In this document: piece after piece, positions 1 through 11,112 of the stretch
Numbering within the stretch: the stretch's first letter is position 1
Layout: every line of letters starts with the position of its first letter
Assembly (NCBI RefSeq): GCF_023065955.2
Contig: NW_026622897.1
Coordinates: 6,391,001-6,455,000 of the forward strand
Direction of reading: 5' to 3'
From: Ursus arctos
Taxonomy: Eukaryota; Chordata; Mammalia; Carnivora; Ursidae
DNA length: 64,000 bases
Notes under the pieces: generated by a model
The model's input: only the letters and a program-made list of their open reading frames with translations
Databases searched by the model: none
Told to the model about the DNA's origin: nothing
Made by a program: the position numbers and the translations under genes

Positions 1-58
1 GTGTATACACACGTGTGTGTATACACATACACACATATTTGTTAATATGCACACATAT
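1..58. repeat. TG/TA/CA alternating microsatellite
   Basis: Alternating purine-pyrimidine sequence made of gtgtat, acacgtgtgtgt and cacacata runs. It continues beyond the left edge of the window, so its full length is unknown. Confidence 0.85.
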
Positions 59-1380
59 ATATTATAGTAATTTTATTTCTTGCAACTACTTTACAAGATA
101 TGTTATTATTCAGAAGAGGGATATGTCATTAATATCTATGAATCACTTTGGTTTAATGATGGAATGATTCTTTTTTTATTCAGCCTTAAAATGGACTTTT
201 TCATATCTATAATGACTTCTTAGCATACGATAATAAATGCTTGTGCACATTTAAGGATGTAAAGAAACTACCTGTGATAAATGTTAACCATTTGGAATTT
301 AACAAATGTACTTAAGCTCCTTCGAGACCCTTGCTCGATGTTTATGGGTGTAAGTTAGAGACCTGAAGGCGTAAACAAGGCTCTGACGCATTGACATGAG
401 ACAGAGGTTGCAAGCAGGTGGCCCACAGTGATGTTTTATTTTGTCGTGATTTAAAAATTTAAAAAATATTTTTATATTTAATATTTTAATGTTATTTGAT
501 TGTTAACACTTAAAAATTGAGAGCGTTCACAAAGACATCTGACTTTCTGCTTGTCTCGAAATATTAGGTATCTGGGAACACTTGATGTATATTCAGGGAT
601 GCAATGGTAGATGCTTAACATCTGGCCGTCAAGGAAAAAGAATCCTCATTCTCAGAATTCGCCGATTTCTGTGCTGTAAATGCTCCCACCGTTACTGATT
701 TCCAGCTACCTATGTGATGTGATTACAGTGGAGTTGGGAAGATTCGCACATAGTCAGCTGTTGCAAACGGGTCTGAGCCAGCTCACTACTCTCTAATCAA
801 TCGTCAACACAACTACTTACTATACAATCTCCCTCGTTCTCCGTATTTCCTACCAAATCCTTGTTTCTTATTTAGGTGACTTGCTAATCCACAGAAAAAG
901 AAAACAGCTGACCCGATCAGGACAGCATGATAAACTGGGGCCCAGTTGGTCCTCAATTAGAAGGAGGGACAAGAATTAGAGGAGATATCAGTTATTAATC
1001 AAGTCCTGTCATTTTGAACTGATTGTTACAGAAGTTATCGTGTGGTTTCCTGAATTGTTAGTAAAGATAGCAGTCTGGCTTCCTGCAGGTCTGGTTTACA
1101 GCCATCTGTCTTCCTTGACTGATTACTGCAAATAAAGGGTTTGGTTTCCTGGGAAGGTTGCTCTAGGTTGTAGGTCAGAATTCTGTTTTTATGTCTGGTC
1201 TGGCCATTGTCTATTTGTGTATTTAGTCTCACGTGGTGGCCCTGACTGCCCTTCTCATGGACTGCCTTTTTTCTGTTATACATTCTTATTTCTGAGGATA
1301 TTTGCGAATTGAGTCTGTCAATATTAGGTCCTCCAACAGTCAAAAGAGGTTTTATAAAAGGCATGTTTTAGGTGGTATAA
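59..1380. other. Unassigned AT-rich sequence, no gene seen
   Basis: No repeat family or exon could be recognised. The part at 450-500 is nearly pure A/T. A 109-codon antisense frame at 1035-1364 matches no protein I know. The stretch from about 780 to 1370 has the composition of a decayed LTR or ERV remnant, but I cannot name it. Confidence 0.4.
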
Positions 1381-2080
1381 TATTTATGGTAAGAAATATA
1401 TATTTGGTCTTCACAGTTCTGAGCACATAGGTCCTAAAGCCCTTGGGTTTTCCTAAGTTATGCTAATGAGTTGAATTTTGGAAAGCTAAGGATGGGAGTT
1501 GGTTGCCAGGGGAACCAAACCCCTGAACCTTCAGGGAGAGGAGAGAGGCTAAAGATTGAGTTCAGTCACCAGTCATCCATGATTTAATCATGATTATATA
1601 GCAAAGCCTCCATTAAAAACCCAGAAGGATGGGGTTCAGAGAGCTTCCAGTCTGGTGAACCCGTGCAGATGCGGGAAGAGTGATGCATTCCATCCCCACG
1701 GCATGGGAGCTCCGTGCCCCTTCCCACATACCTTGCCATATGCATCCATCTGCAGAAGTTAAATCCTTTTATCAGAAACTGGTAATCTAATAAGAAAATG
1801 TTTCTCTGAGTTCTGGGAGTGCTCTAGCAAGTTAATCAAACCCAAGGAGGGAGTCACTGGAACCCGTGGTCTGCAGCCAGTGGGTCAGAAGCACAGGGGA
1901 CAGCCTGGATCTGCAACATGCATCTGAAGTGGGAGGGAGGGGGTCCTTCTTGTAGGACCGAGGCCTTACCCCATGGGATCTGGCCCTATCTCCAGGTAGC
2001 TACTGTCAGAATTGAGTTGAATTATAGGATACTCAGTTGGTGTCCTGGAAAAAAACCCCACATGTTGGAAGTGGATAATA
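1381..2080 (+). mobile_element. Solitary ERVL-type LTR (MER21-like, tentative)
   Basis: Reads in order through features I know from this LTR class: cttcacagttctgagcac, a GAATTTTGGAAAGC block, tccattaaaaacccagaagg, gagagcttcc, ggtgaacccgtg, a ccttttat..gaaactggtaatct poly(A)-signal region, gtttctctgagttctg, gcatctgaagtggg and tgtcagaattgagttgaatt. The orientation follows the poly(A)-signal region. No gag-pol sequence was recognised beside it, so I treat it as a solitary LTR. The subfamily name and both ends are uncertain. Confidence 0.65.
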
Positions 2081-3612
2081 CCAGAATCATAGCAGTGGGA
2101 ATGGGAGATTGATGGAGACAGCATGGAATGGTCCATGTCACAGAGCTGCAAAGGGGAAGGTGGGGAACACACAGAGAAGGCCTGGCCCCAGCAACAGTCA
2201 CGCCCAAGAGACTCGGCACTTCCTTACTACTGCCTCTATTGTACTTTGCTGTTGCTCAAGTTTTAGCTTAAGCCTTTCCTGGAGGAGTTTCCATCTCAAA
2301 TGATAACTGAACTTAGCTGCCCCTTGAGATATCTAAACCAGCAAAGGGGTTCAGTACATCTTAGCTAAGCAGTAAAGTGTAATATGCCTATCGCCAACGA
2401 TGGTGGCTTTTCAGATGATGCTGGTTGACTGGGATCAGGCCTGGGTCAGAGTCTAGCCTCTGTGGCCTCTGGTCAACAGACTCAGGTCTGTCCTTATAGC
2501 AGCATACACGGTGAACACTGCCATTTAGGTGCCTTTTATAACTTGACAGATGGCATACATGGAGCTGCTCTTCCAAATTCCTTTGGTTGCATATTAGAGG
2601 GAGTTCTTGCAAGACGGAATTCCTGGATTCTGCTTTTTATTCCACTTCTGCCTTGCAGTTGGCTCTTCAATATTCTGCTTTTCTCCAACCCTTGGACATT
2701 GAGCCTCCCCACCCTTTTAAATAAAATTCCAACTTTTTAAGGTATTTCCTTTGCTAATTAAAAGCAATAAAGTAATTTTGCTCTAATTTTGCCTTATGTT
2801 AATGAAGTATGAAGACTTTTCCTCCCATTATTCTGTCTTTTTTTCCTACCTCTCTATTTTTCCTTATTTCTTCTTCTTTTTAGCTTAGCTGTGCCTGTGT
2901 TATTGGTTAGTGTTGATGGGAGTTTAGAAGGCAGGATATGTTATTGAATTTGCTTTGCACTGCATTTAATATCGTATGATATCCAGCTGTGTTTTCTGGC
3001 TTGACAGCAATGCTACCAGAAAATAGTTTTTCCCCCAGATGTTACACTGAACTTTTCAATTTCTAGCCATCCATGCTAGATCCCTAGCAGAAAAAAAAAA
3101 AAAAGTCATATCATTTTACATGATTTGTGGTGGTGTCTGTTCAAATACATTAATAAGTATAGAAAAGCAAAGTAAATAGATTGGGAACCACAAGGCATCT
3201 AAGGTTGTAAGGATACTGAGAAGCTACTGGATATTTTTTTTTTTTTTTTTTGGACCGGTGTGTAATATAAGGTAAGTTGCTGATAACCGAACAATGCTTT
3301 GGGTAAGGTTTAAACGGTAGGTGTCTTTGTGCTAATTGTCTTCAGACAGACAAATTTTTTGAAAGTCTGTCCATCTCCCCTTTTGGGCATATACTCCCTT
3401 TTGAACATATGACTCAAAAGTGAGCTCAAAGTGTTTTTTCAAGAAGAAAAATTCACTCCTTCCTCCTGGCAGTCATTCCTCCTACCAAGGTGGCCCATGA
3501 CTTAGCAAATTCTGCCACTTGTCCCATTAGCTGGGTGGTTTTTAGTAGATGGTGTCATTCAGTTCCCTTTACCCAACAGTGCACTGATCACCAGCTGCTT
3601 TCAACCTCGGCT
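2081..3612. other. Unassigned sequence with A and T homopolymers
   Basis: No exon or named repeat recognised. It holds a pyrimidine-rich stretch (about 2818-2880), an A run (3090-3104) and a T run (3233-3251). The homopolymers may be tails of retroposons whose bodies have decayed. Open frames at 1918-2303 and 2462-2740 look like chance. Confidence 0.4.
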
Positions 3613-4020
3613 GCTGTATCCCTCAGGGTTCCAACGGAGAAACAGAACCAGTGAGGGAAAGAGAGACAGAGATTGGTTGCAAGGATTGGCTTACACAGTT
3701 GTGAGTGCTGGCTAGGCAAATCTGAAGAAATCCATAGGGCAAGCTGTCAGGAAGGGCAAGCTAGACTTCTCAGGCTGAATTTGCCCAAAACTGCTGTCCA
3801 CAGGCAGAATTTCTTCCTCTTCAGGGAAGCCTCAGTTCTGCTCTGAAAGCCTTCTAACTGCTTGCATCAGGCCCACCCAGATTATCTAGGATGATCTTCC
3901 TTAGAGTATACTTCTTATAGACTTTAATCACATCGACAAATACCTTTACAGCCATACGCAGTGTTTTGCTGGGTAACTAGAGACCACAGCTTAACCAAGT
4001 TCACATATAAAACTATCACA
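3613..4020 (-). mobile_element. ERVL LTR, MLT2-like
   Basis: On the plus strand it reads tgtatccctcagggttcc, gagaaacagaacc, attggcttacacagttgtg, caggcccacccagattatc and ends atataaaactatcacaa. This is the reverse complement of an LTR that starts tgtgatggtt and ends near gaaaccctgactaatac. The MLT2 name is from memory. A second copy of the same family, in the other orientation, lies at 14150-15385. Confidence 0.65.
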
Positions 4021-4175
4021 ACTGCCCTTCCTCCAGAGAGTTGCTCTCAGGTGATGGGAACTGCTTGCCCTGGAGGAATATGCCCCCAGCTGAGGAGCAG
4101 CTAGTCATGCACTGGCTGGGGGGGGTTACAAATGCCTGCCTGTCCTCTTGTAAGATGGGAATGATCTGTGGTTCA

Positions 4176-4335
4176 GTTTATATGAATTATTATATATGAC
4201 ATATAATATTACTATATAATATTTATTATTATACTATATAATATATAGTATAAATAAAATAGTTATAATATGTAATGTATAATATAAGTTGTATTATATA
4301 TTTATATAATTTATATATTAAATTCATAAATGCAC
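4176..4335. repeat. AT-rich low-complexity block with short palindrome
   Basis: Almost pure A/T over about 150 bases. It contains a perfect inverted repeat at 4231-4251 (arms of 10 bases around one central base) and a direct repeat actatataatat at 4211-4222 and 4233-4244. Confidence 0.8.
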
Positions 4336-4424
4336 ATACATCCTAAATTATCATTGCCTTGTGTGCCAGAAACCATGCTTTGTTTTCACCAAATCCTTTT
4401 TCCTTTTCTTCTTCCTGGCAGCAT

Positions 4425-4790
4425 TTGAAGGTGATGTTATTTTAGGGTGGGCCATGTGACTAGATCTGGTAGGGGGCTCTAAGCAGAGGTGATGTGTGTC
4501 ACTCAAGGCCAAAGTATAGAAGGGCAAAAGGAGTGCGTGTTCTCTGCACTTTCTGTTTCCGTCTGTGGCCACGTGGATGGTGTGGATGGTTTAAATGCTG
4601 CAGGCGCTCTAGATAGTGTAGCTGTGTGATGCTAGCAGCCGTGCAGATCTGCATGTCACTGCCTAGGAGGGGACTGCCCCCGGAGAGCCACTGCACCTGC
4701 TGTGGGTTCTCATAAGCAAGAATTAAACCTTTTTATGTTACACCCCTGAAATTTTAGGGTTTATTTGTTACCAGCTCAACATATATACAT
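4425..4790 (+). mobile_element. MaLR LTR fragment, MLT1-like
   Basis: Contains gggccatgtgactagatc, a gtgatgtgtgtcact block and, at the 3' end, agcaagaattaaacctttt followed by gaaattttagggtttattt and gttacc. This order fits the 3' half of MLT1-type LTRs. The 5' start is not defined. Confidence 0.6.
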
Positions 4791-5224
4791 CCTTTCCTCT
4801 TCTCTTAGGGTAGGAGATATTATGTCTACCTAAGGCTTTTGGTTTTGTCCTTTTTTTTTTTTAAGATACAATATAAGCAATTTTCTACAATTGCAGACAA
4901 TATAAGCAATTTTCTGAAGCCACCCTGCATTCTTATACTTCCATGCTCATTCTGGTATTGTCCTCTTGGTCTCAAAAGTCCCGAGGCAGACTTGCAATCA
5001 GTTACTAGTCTACTCTTTATAGGCAAAATCTTAACTAGATTACTTGGATTCCTCATTAATAAGAAAGTGATAATAATTCCTAATCAAAGTGTTGTTTTTT
5101 TTGGACTTACTAAATCCGTGTTTCCAGAAACCATTAGTATAATCTCTGATTCAGAAGTTAAAATGCCTAGCAGAAACTCATTAATGGTTTTGCTGTCTTT
5201 TTCTCTTTTCCCCTTATTAAAAGC
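4791..5224. other. Unassigned sequence with a short tandem duplication
   Basis: The 18-mer caatataagcaattttct occurs at 4869-4886 and again at 4898-4915, a 29-base period. A T run lies at 4851-4862. The 154-codon open frame 4839-5303 crosses into the L2 remnant that follows and has no recognisable domain. Confidence 0.5.
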
Positions 5225-5515
5225 CTACACATCCTTCAATGTTTACCTCACATGTGACCTCTTGTTGCTTAAATGTTTTCCATTTTTCCTTTGCAATCAC
5301 TAGGCACAATATGTGCTCTTTTGTTCAGCCTTATTTCGTTCTGCCTAGAATTAGAGCTATTTGTTCACACATCTTACTGCTTTCTAGTAGATTTTCAACT
5401 CTTCAAGGGCAGAAAGACCTGTCTCTTTCATCTTTGTATTTTCTCCTTCCTCCTCACAGCACCCCGTGAGTGCCTGGCAAATAGGAGGTTCTCAACGATA
5501 TATATTAAAATGGAA
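5225..5515 (+). mobile_element. L2 3'-end fragment
   Basis: Shows the typical L2 3' end in sense direction: cttcaagggcagaaagacc, ctctttcatctttgtatt, gagtgcctggcaaatagg and a terminal ctcaacgatatatatt corresponding to the CTCAATAAATATT end. Confidence 0.65.
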
Positions 5516-6474
5516 TGAAATGAAACCTAACAGGTTTTGCAAATAAAATGGACGTGTCTTTTCCCAGAACCTCCAGAGGTATTTTGGAGAGGAGGGCAAA
5601 TGAGATGGGCACAGTGTACCCAGTGTGCGTTCTCTAAATCATTAGCAAGGTTAAAACTGAAGGTCCATGCTGTCTGGCAGCTATGACAAGGAATATTTGC
5701 AGTTAACCAAGTTTTATGCGGTAGTCATTCTACATGGATTTTGCACAGCTCTGCTGATAACAAAGACACACCACAGAGATATTTGACATTTTTCTTTACA
5801 GATCTCGTTCCACTCAGCTCTGGACTCAGAGCTTAAGTTAGCTTGCATAATGGCTGTCAGACTTGCAAAGAAGCCTGCAACTTGAAGTCTCGGAAGGCGG
5901 CGAAAGAGAGAATGAGACCTACAAAGGCATTTTAGCTTTCGTTGCCTTTTCACAGCTTTGACCACAGTGTTTAAAAATAATTGCAATGGCAGAGATCTAG
6001 ATACTTAGGAGAGAACAGAAGCAGTGTGTTTTTAAGTGTTTGCTGTTGTTCTTTTCAGTAAGTCATAATGATTGTAGAATAGTTCATGGAATTACGGTTA
6101 GAACAATTTTTTAAACTTAGCTTTATAAATTTAGCTTTTTAAAATTTTGTTTTATAATAAAGGAATGGCAAAATACATTATGATCCATTAATTCTAAGGA
6201 ATATCCTGAGACATTTAAAAGTCGTATTTTTGCAGGATATTTATCAATTGAGAAAAAGGTAAGAAGGAGTAGGTTATCAAAGGGGAGCAACCAAATTAAA
6301 TATGTATGTCTCAGAAAGGATGTGTGGGCATGTGCATAGAGAAATCCTGGAAGGAAATACATCAAAACATTAATAGTGTGTGTTCTTTCAGTTTTTGACT
6401 GGCAAAACTGTTGTGGATAATTTCCATGTGTTTTTCTGTTTTGTTTTGTTGTTTTTCTTTCTTTCTTTCTTCTT
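5516..6474. other. Unassigned AT-rich sequence
   Basis: No gene or named repeat recognised. A TTTCTTTC pyrimidine tract (about 6430-6486) at its right end abuts the U6 pseudogene. Confidence 0.4.
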
Positions 6475-6487
6475 CTTTTTTTTTTTT

Positions 6488-6589
6488 AAATAAGGAAACT
6501 TCAGAAATTTGCATGCCGTCCTTGTGAGGGGCTTGCTAACCTTCTCTGTATCGTTCCAATTTTAGTATGTGTATTGTGGAAGTGAGCAC
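6488..6589 (-). pseudogene. U6 snRNA retropseudogene
   Basis: On the plus strand the sequence contains tatcgttccaattttagtat preceded by cttctctg and followed by gtgtattgtggaagtgagcac. This is the reverse complement of nearly all of U6 snRNA, whose 5' end lies at 6589. Differences from U6 are spread along it, including the GCTTCGGCAG region (here read as acttccacaat) and the distal third. In its own direction it runs into an A-rich tail (6475-6486 is T-rich on plus). That suggests L1-mediated retrotransposition rather than a functional RNA gene. No upstream U6 promoter elements (PSE or TATA) are evident to the right of 6589. Confidence 0.92.
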
Positions 6590-6734
6590 AGTTTTAATGT
6601 TTTTACATGTACTTTTCTGTGTCTCCCTCTATATTTCTATAGGATTTCTTTTTAGCTTTTCCCTTAGTTCTGCTGTAAAAACAGAAGAAATCGGAAAACA
6701 AAAGATGACTTAATTTGACTTAATGTTATAGCAT

Positions 6735-6955
6735 ACCTTTAGGTAGTGAGTATAGGTTAGGCTTCTCTCTAAGCATTTTTCATAAGTTATCATATTTCAT
6801 CTTCATAAAAATCCTGCTATTATTTATATTTATTTACCAGGTGAAGGAATCAAGGCTTGGCAAGGTTAGGGAACGTGGCTGTGGCAACCCACATAGTAAG
6901 TGGCAGATTTCACATCCACAGATCTGCTCCAGAGCTGTGCTCAGAACATTAGACC
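6735..6955 (-). mobile_element. MIR
   Basis: Antisense MIR core: tcatatttcatcttcataaa, tttaccaggtgaaggaatc, caaggcttggcaagg and cacatagtaagtggcag, matching the GATGAGGAAACTGAGGC..CACACAGCTAGTAAGTGGCAG order. Confidence 0.7.
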
Positions 6956-7305
6956 CCAGACAGCTCCTAGGATGCACTGAGGGGAAGGGAGTTTGTGGTG
7001 ACATGTGCTTGTATTATTTGGGGGGAATTCTGTTCCCTCCCAGCCTGCTGAAAGCAGTGAGGAAGACTAGGGACTGATCTTGGAATGGAGGAAATATGAT
7101 CTCTGAATTAACAGAGCAGTAGGGTTGACTGGCAATACAAATTGTATTTTTATCCAAACAAGTTCCCAATTTTCAATGGCCTAAATGATGACTACAGAAT
7201 TTGATGGTCTTTGAAGGTCTTGACAGGAGAGTGGTAGTCAACCCTGTTCTTTATTATTTTTTTTATTAGAAACATATGTATATTTGGTAATGTGTGTTAC
7301 AGTAA
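6956..7305. other. Unassigned sequence
   Basis: No gene or repeat family recognised. A T/A-rich patch lies at 7255-7270. Confidence 0.35.
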
Positions 7306-7500
7306 AAAAGTCAATATCTTTAATATATATAAAGCTCTTCCAAACCAATAAGAATGGAAAAGTACAAGAACAGCCAACTCACAAAGGAATATGTATGACC
7401 AGAAAGGCCGTGGAAAAAATAACCTTTCTCATTAAAAATCTCATAATCAAGCAATAAAATGTGATACCTATTTCTCTTGTCAAATTGAGAAATGATTGAC
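7306..7500 (+). mobile_element. Old L1 ORF2 remnant
   Basis: In sense direction it keeps the spacing of the L1 ORF2 segment: aaaccaataagaa, agccaactcacaaagg, ctcattaaaaatctcat, aagcaataaaatgtgatacc and gtcaaattgagaaatg. It is heavily diverged and carries no long open frame. Confidence 0.5.
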
Positions 7501-7860
7501 ATGCAGCATCGTATTAGTATTTGACACCTGAATGTAACACAGAATGCTACCACAAGAAGTGTGCATCCCTCACCACACAGTCACAAATTATATTTTAACT
7601 CCATTCTATTCAACAAATATTACTTGAGACTATATCCTGGGGACAAGGCTCCATACAAGTGGTTTTGAAGGCAGGATGGGAGTGGTGGGAGGCTGGGGGA
7701 AGCCAGGTCTTGAGGAAAGGCCTGAGCATAGGAGAGAGCTTAGCACACAAACAAGAACGCCAAGTGCCATCTGCATGCTGTTTTCCAGTTTCCAGCGTGA
7801 TTTCTTAAACTGTTTTACTTATTTTTATTTTATCCACTGAAGAAACTTATAAAATGAAAA
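7501..7860. other. Unassigned sequence
   Basis: Nothing recognised apart from ordinary AT-rich sequence and a G-rich patch (7670-7710). Confidence 0.35.
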
Positions 7861-7861
7861 G

Positions 7862-8060
7862 ACAAGCAGTATTTAACAAATACTCACTATATGCTAGGCA
7901 CTATGCTAGAATTTTTGCTCATTCTGGCTCATGCAACCTCTTGAAAAACTCCTTTTGGAGGTCATGGTTATGTACTAGCCACCTGAAGCTTGGAAGAGTG
8001 AATTAGCATACTGTGAACTCTGGAGTCCCCCTGCATCCATATGCAGAGCTCTGCCCATTG
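7862..8060 (-). mobile_element. MIR
   Basis: Contains acaaatactcactatatgc, taggcactatgctag and ctcatgcaacctcttgaa, with a weakened gaggtcatggttatgta region, as in antisense MIR. Confidence 0.55.
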
Positions 8061-8334
8061 CTCTGCACTGCATGAGCTCTGGGTCACCCAAGGCTGACAT
8101 ATTGGAACAGGTGCATTTCTACAAAAGAGAGATGTTCTTATTCAACTTGGTACCTCTTTCAGCTTCTTTCTCACCTATAAAAGGAGTTCCAGTTTGAGCA
8201 TGCTCACCTGGTAGTTTCTCAGAGAAATCTCCCATTATTCACCAACTGGGTCAGGATCCACTTGATATATTTATGGCTCCCTAGTGCAGGCCTAAGGCCT
8301 TGGATTTAATTTTTTCTCATTAGCCTGCTTTGGA

Positions 8335-8535
8335 ATTGGGCTCAGCAAAGTTCAGCACATGGGCTGATGGCTGTTTTTATAAACAAAGTTTTATTGAAAT
8401 ATAGCTATGTTCATTTGTTTACATTTACCTATGGCTGTTTTTATGCTACAGTGACAGAGTTGAATGATTGCCAGAGAGACTAGCCTTCCAGGTCCAAAAT
8501 ATTTGGTATCTGGCCCTTTACAAAACAAACCTAAT
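8335..8535 (-). mobile_element. hAT-like short DNA transposon (unassigned MER)
   Basis: Contains ggctgtttttataaacaaag, ttttattgaaatatagc, tacctatggctgtttttatg and aatatttggtatctggccc..ttaca. I recognise this order from a widespread short mammalian element that begins CAGTGGTTCGCAAAC in the opposite direction. The family name is not certain. Confidence 0.55.
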
Positions 8536-8539
8536 CTTA

Positions 8540-9630
8540 ATACACTTTGTCATATTGTGTACCTGGGTCCTCTATTGCTGTTCTTCCTGACTGCTGTGTT
8601 AGTTCAGTTCCGACTTTGTTCCAGAAGCCCACCATCATTAACCCAGCCCTGCCACTCCCTGCCCCACCCCTTCCTTTACCCTGGACATGAGTTTGAGGGA
8701 AAGACAGAAGGATAGCTCAGGTCTTGGAGAAGTCCACCATTACAAGTAAAGGGGAAAAACACAACTGTCAGATACAGAGTTGCAGAACCTAACAGCAACC
8801 AACAGATTTCAAAGTAAAACAAAAGACAGGCATTTAATGGTGTCTGGAGTTGCAAAAACATTTGAGAAAAATGAGCAATGAGAAAAGACTACCAAACTTG
8901 ACTGTGAGCAGATCACTAATGACCTTTGGAACTGTAGTGTCAGTTGAGTGACGTGGGAGGAAACCAAATTTCTGGCAGTGAAGAAGATAATCATTTGGAT
9001 TTCCAGAATGGACTTTGAATTACTGGCTGAGGAGGTTAGCACTTCCTGCCTGACTAATTTCTCATGGGCAATTTTGTGATTTTGTTTCCTTATTTAACTT
9101 CTCTGGACATTAAGAAGAGCTAGTTATGCTCATCATTTGTAATCAAGCAGCTGTTGCCTCTGGAGGCTCTCTGGACAGCCACAATCCACGTGCCCACTTC
9201 CCCAGTATCTCTAATTGAGTGTTTGGTTTCACTTAAGGTTTTTTTTTTTTTTTTCCTTTTTTTGAAAGTGTAGAGATATCGTTTTTGCCCTGGTCTGTGC
9301 TGCTTGAATCCTTCATAGCAGAAGCCCTGGAATGTTAATGAGGTCACCTCTTTTCTGGTGGACAGAGAGATCAATGGCTTTCAGGTGTTAATGAGATGTC
9401 CTCAGAATTTATGCCCATTGCTAGAGAGCTGATGGCTCCCTGCTGAACCGTTAGACCTTTCTTAAATGGATGACCAAAGGCATTTTTTTCAGTCCTGCAT
9501 AAATTTCAGTCATCAGGCTTGGATATGCAGTACATGCAGTAGAAATTCCAGCCATCTCAATGATGAACTTCTTTCCCTGCTCCTTCAGATTGGAATGTCT
9601 CTTCCCTCAGAGAGAACTGGTCCTCTCCCA
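8540..9630. other. Unassigned sequence
   Basis: No gene or named repeat seen. A T-rich run at 9239-9264 may be an old retroposon tail. Open frames at 8464-9042 and 9120-9374 show no known domain. Confidence 0.35.
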
Positions 9631-10375
9631 TCCAACTGGGCATTTGATCCCCATTTCTATCGCCTCCTCCAGGCATTCATTCATCATTTATCCCATCTCT
9701 TCAGTATTCTTAACTTCTTCATTTCTCCTGCTTCTTCTCTTCAGTCTACAAATATATTTAAGCCTCTCCTCCTGAAGAAAAATTTCTCACTTTATCTGCT
9801 TTCCTCTCAAGTTACTGCACTCTTTGATACCACTCCCCATTTACAGCAAACTTTTTGAAAGAGAACATGAACTCTGTGTATTATTCCCTCACCTTTTCTC
9901 TCGCATTCTTCCAGTTGGTGTGGGCCCCACTTTCCCATTGAAAATCCTCTGGAAAGGTCATTGCTGATCTCCCAGTTGCGAAACTGACTGACTTCTTCTT
10001 TCTCTTCTCCTACCAGGTCCCGCAAGCCTCGGGTCCCTTTCCCAAAACTCTCTTACATCATGTGCTAGGGATCCAGTTGTTTTCTGGTTCTTCTCCCTCT
10101 CAGATCCCTTGCTTCTCATTTTTGTGAAATCCTGTTTCTCTAGTCCTTCATGCCATGGCTTCTCAGATTTCTGTTCCAGGCCTTCTTTTCTTTATTTATA
10201 AATTCTTCCTGGAATCATCCCTCCTCATTAATGAATTCATCTGCCTTTCAAATGCTCAGATAACGCCCAAATCTGTATCTCTGGTTGCTCTCTCTCTTTT
10301 TCTCCTGAGTTCAAGACCAGTGGTACCCTATAGTAGTTTCTGCAATGATGGGAGATTTTTCTGCACCAGGTGATG

Positions 10376-10726
10376 CAGTGGCCAGTAGCCTCATGTGGCT
10401 ATTGAACGTCTGAAATGTGATTAGTGTAATGAGTTGAATTTTAAGTTTTGTTTTGTTTTGTTTTGTTTGAGAGAGACAGAGTGTGCACCTGAGCAGTTGG
10501 GGGGGAGGGGCAAAGGGAGAGGGAGAGAGAGAATTTTAAGCAGGCTCCACACTCAGGGTGGAGCCTGACTCGGGGCTCGATCTCTGGACCCTGAGATCAT
10601 GACCTGAGCTGAAATCAAGAGTCAGATGCTTAACTGACTGAGCTGTCCAGGCATCCCAAATTTTAAGTTTTATTTAATTTGAGCAGGTCACATGTGGCTA
10701 CTGACTACTGTATTTGACAACAGAGC
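10376..10726. mobile_element. hAT-like element interrupted by a SINE
   Basis: Left end cagtggccagtagcctcatg and right end gtcacatgtggctactgac form the near-symmetric ends of a short non-autonomous hAT element that I know but cannot name with certainty. It splits the L2 and is itself split by the SINE at 10450-10658. Confidence 0.6.
10450..10658 (-). mobile_element. Can-SINE (tRNA-Lys-derived), older form
   Basis: The reverse complement starts gggatgcctggacagctcag and continues cagttaagcatctgactc, as in the tRNA-derived head of carnivore SINEs, followed by a CT-rich body and an A-rich tail with TTTTG repeats. It is flanked by a perfect 13-base duplication aattttaagtttt (10437-10449 and 10659-10671), so the ends are exact. 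Confidence 0.95.
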
Positions 10727-11071
10727 CGAAGACCCTTTAATTTAAATCCCCTATTAGAGATCTCCTTTTAATTTTTCCCCTTAACATATCCCAAACCAAA
10801 CTCATCACCTAATCCCCAAATATCTCCTCCTCTTAATATTCCCCATTTCATTAAAATAGCATCACCATCTAAACACTTACCCAAATGTCAAATCTGATTT
10901 GTATTTGATTTTTTTCTTCACCTCACACTGACAATCAGCTGTTTCTGTTGGTAAAGTATTGCTCGAATCTGATTTCTCCTTTACTGCTAATAACTGCTTT
11001 ATGGTCTACATTAATTATTAATGGCTTTTAATGCATTATCCAATCACTTCATACACATATCCATGTGTGCG

Positions 11072-11076
11072 TGCGT

Positions 11077-11110
<34 letters not shown>
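11072..11110. repeat. (AC)n microsatellite
   Basis: A gtgcgtgcgtgt lead followed by about 16 uninterrupted AC units. Confidence 0.95.

Positions 11111-11112
<2 letters not shown>

Larger units (their letters stand above)
9640..10985 (+). mobile_element. L2 with decayed reverse transcriptase, split by hAT and SINE
   Basis: Sense L2 ORF2 remnant, interrupted at 10376-10726. Before the break, ccatttacagcaaactt..gaaagag and aggtcattgctgatctccc follow the L2 order. At 10253-10282 the codons read C-S-D-N-A-Q-I-C-I-S where an active copy has the YADD box (YADDSQIYIS). After the break come aacatatcccaaaccaaact and catttcattaaaatagcatc. Frameshifts and stops are frequent, so the copy is dead. L2 is an ancient mammalian LINE. 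Confidence 0.7.

Noticed and set aside
1035..1364. 109-codon antisense frame left of the ERVL-type LTR as a retroviral gene remnant
   Set aside because: No motif of gag, protease, polymerase or envelope could be seen. Position next to an LTR alone is not evidence.
4839..5303. 154-codon open frame, plus strand
   Set aside because: Its start is a poly-F run from a T tract and its end lies in an L2 remnant. An overlapping antisense frame is also open, and no domain is seen.
9466..9858. 130-codon open frame, plus strand
   Set aside because: Its 3' part lies in a decayed L2. No independent domain is seen.
10450..10658. tRNA-like A and B boxes as a tRNA gene
   Set aside because: The boxes belong to the tRNA-derived head of a Can-SINE. 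No full cloverleaf with a terminator is present, here or in the other SINEs.
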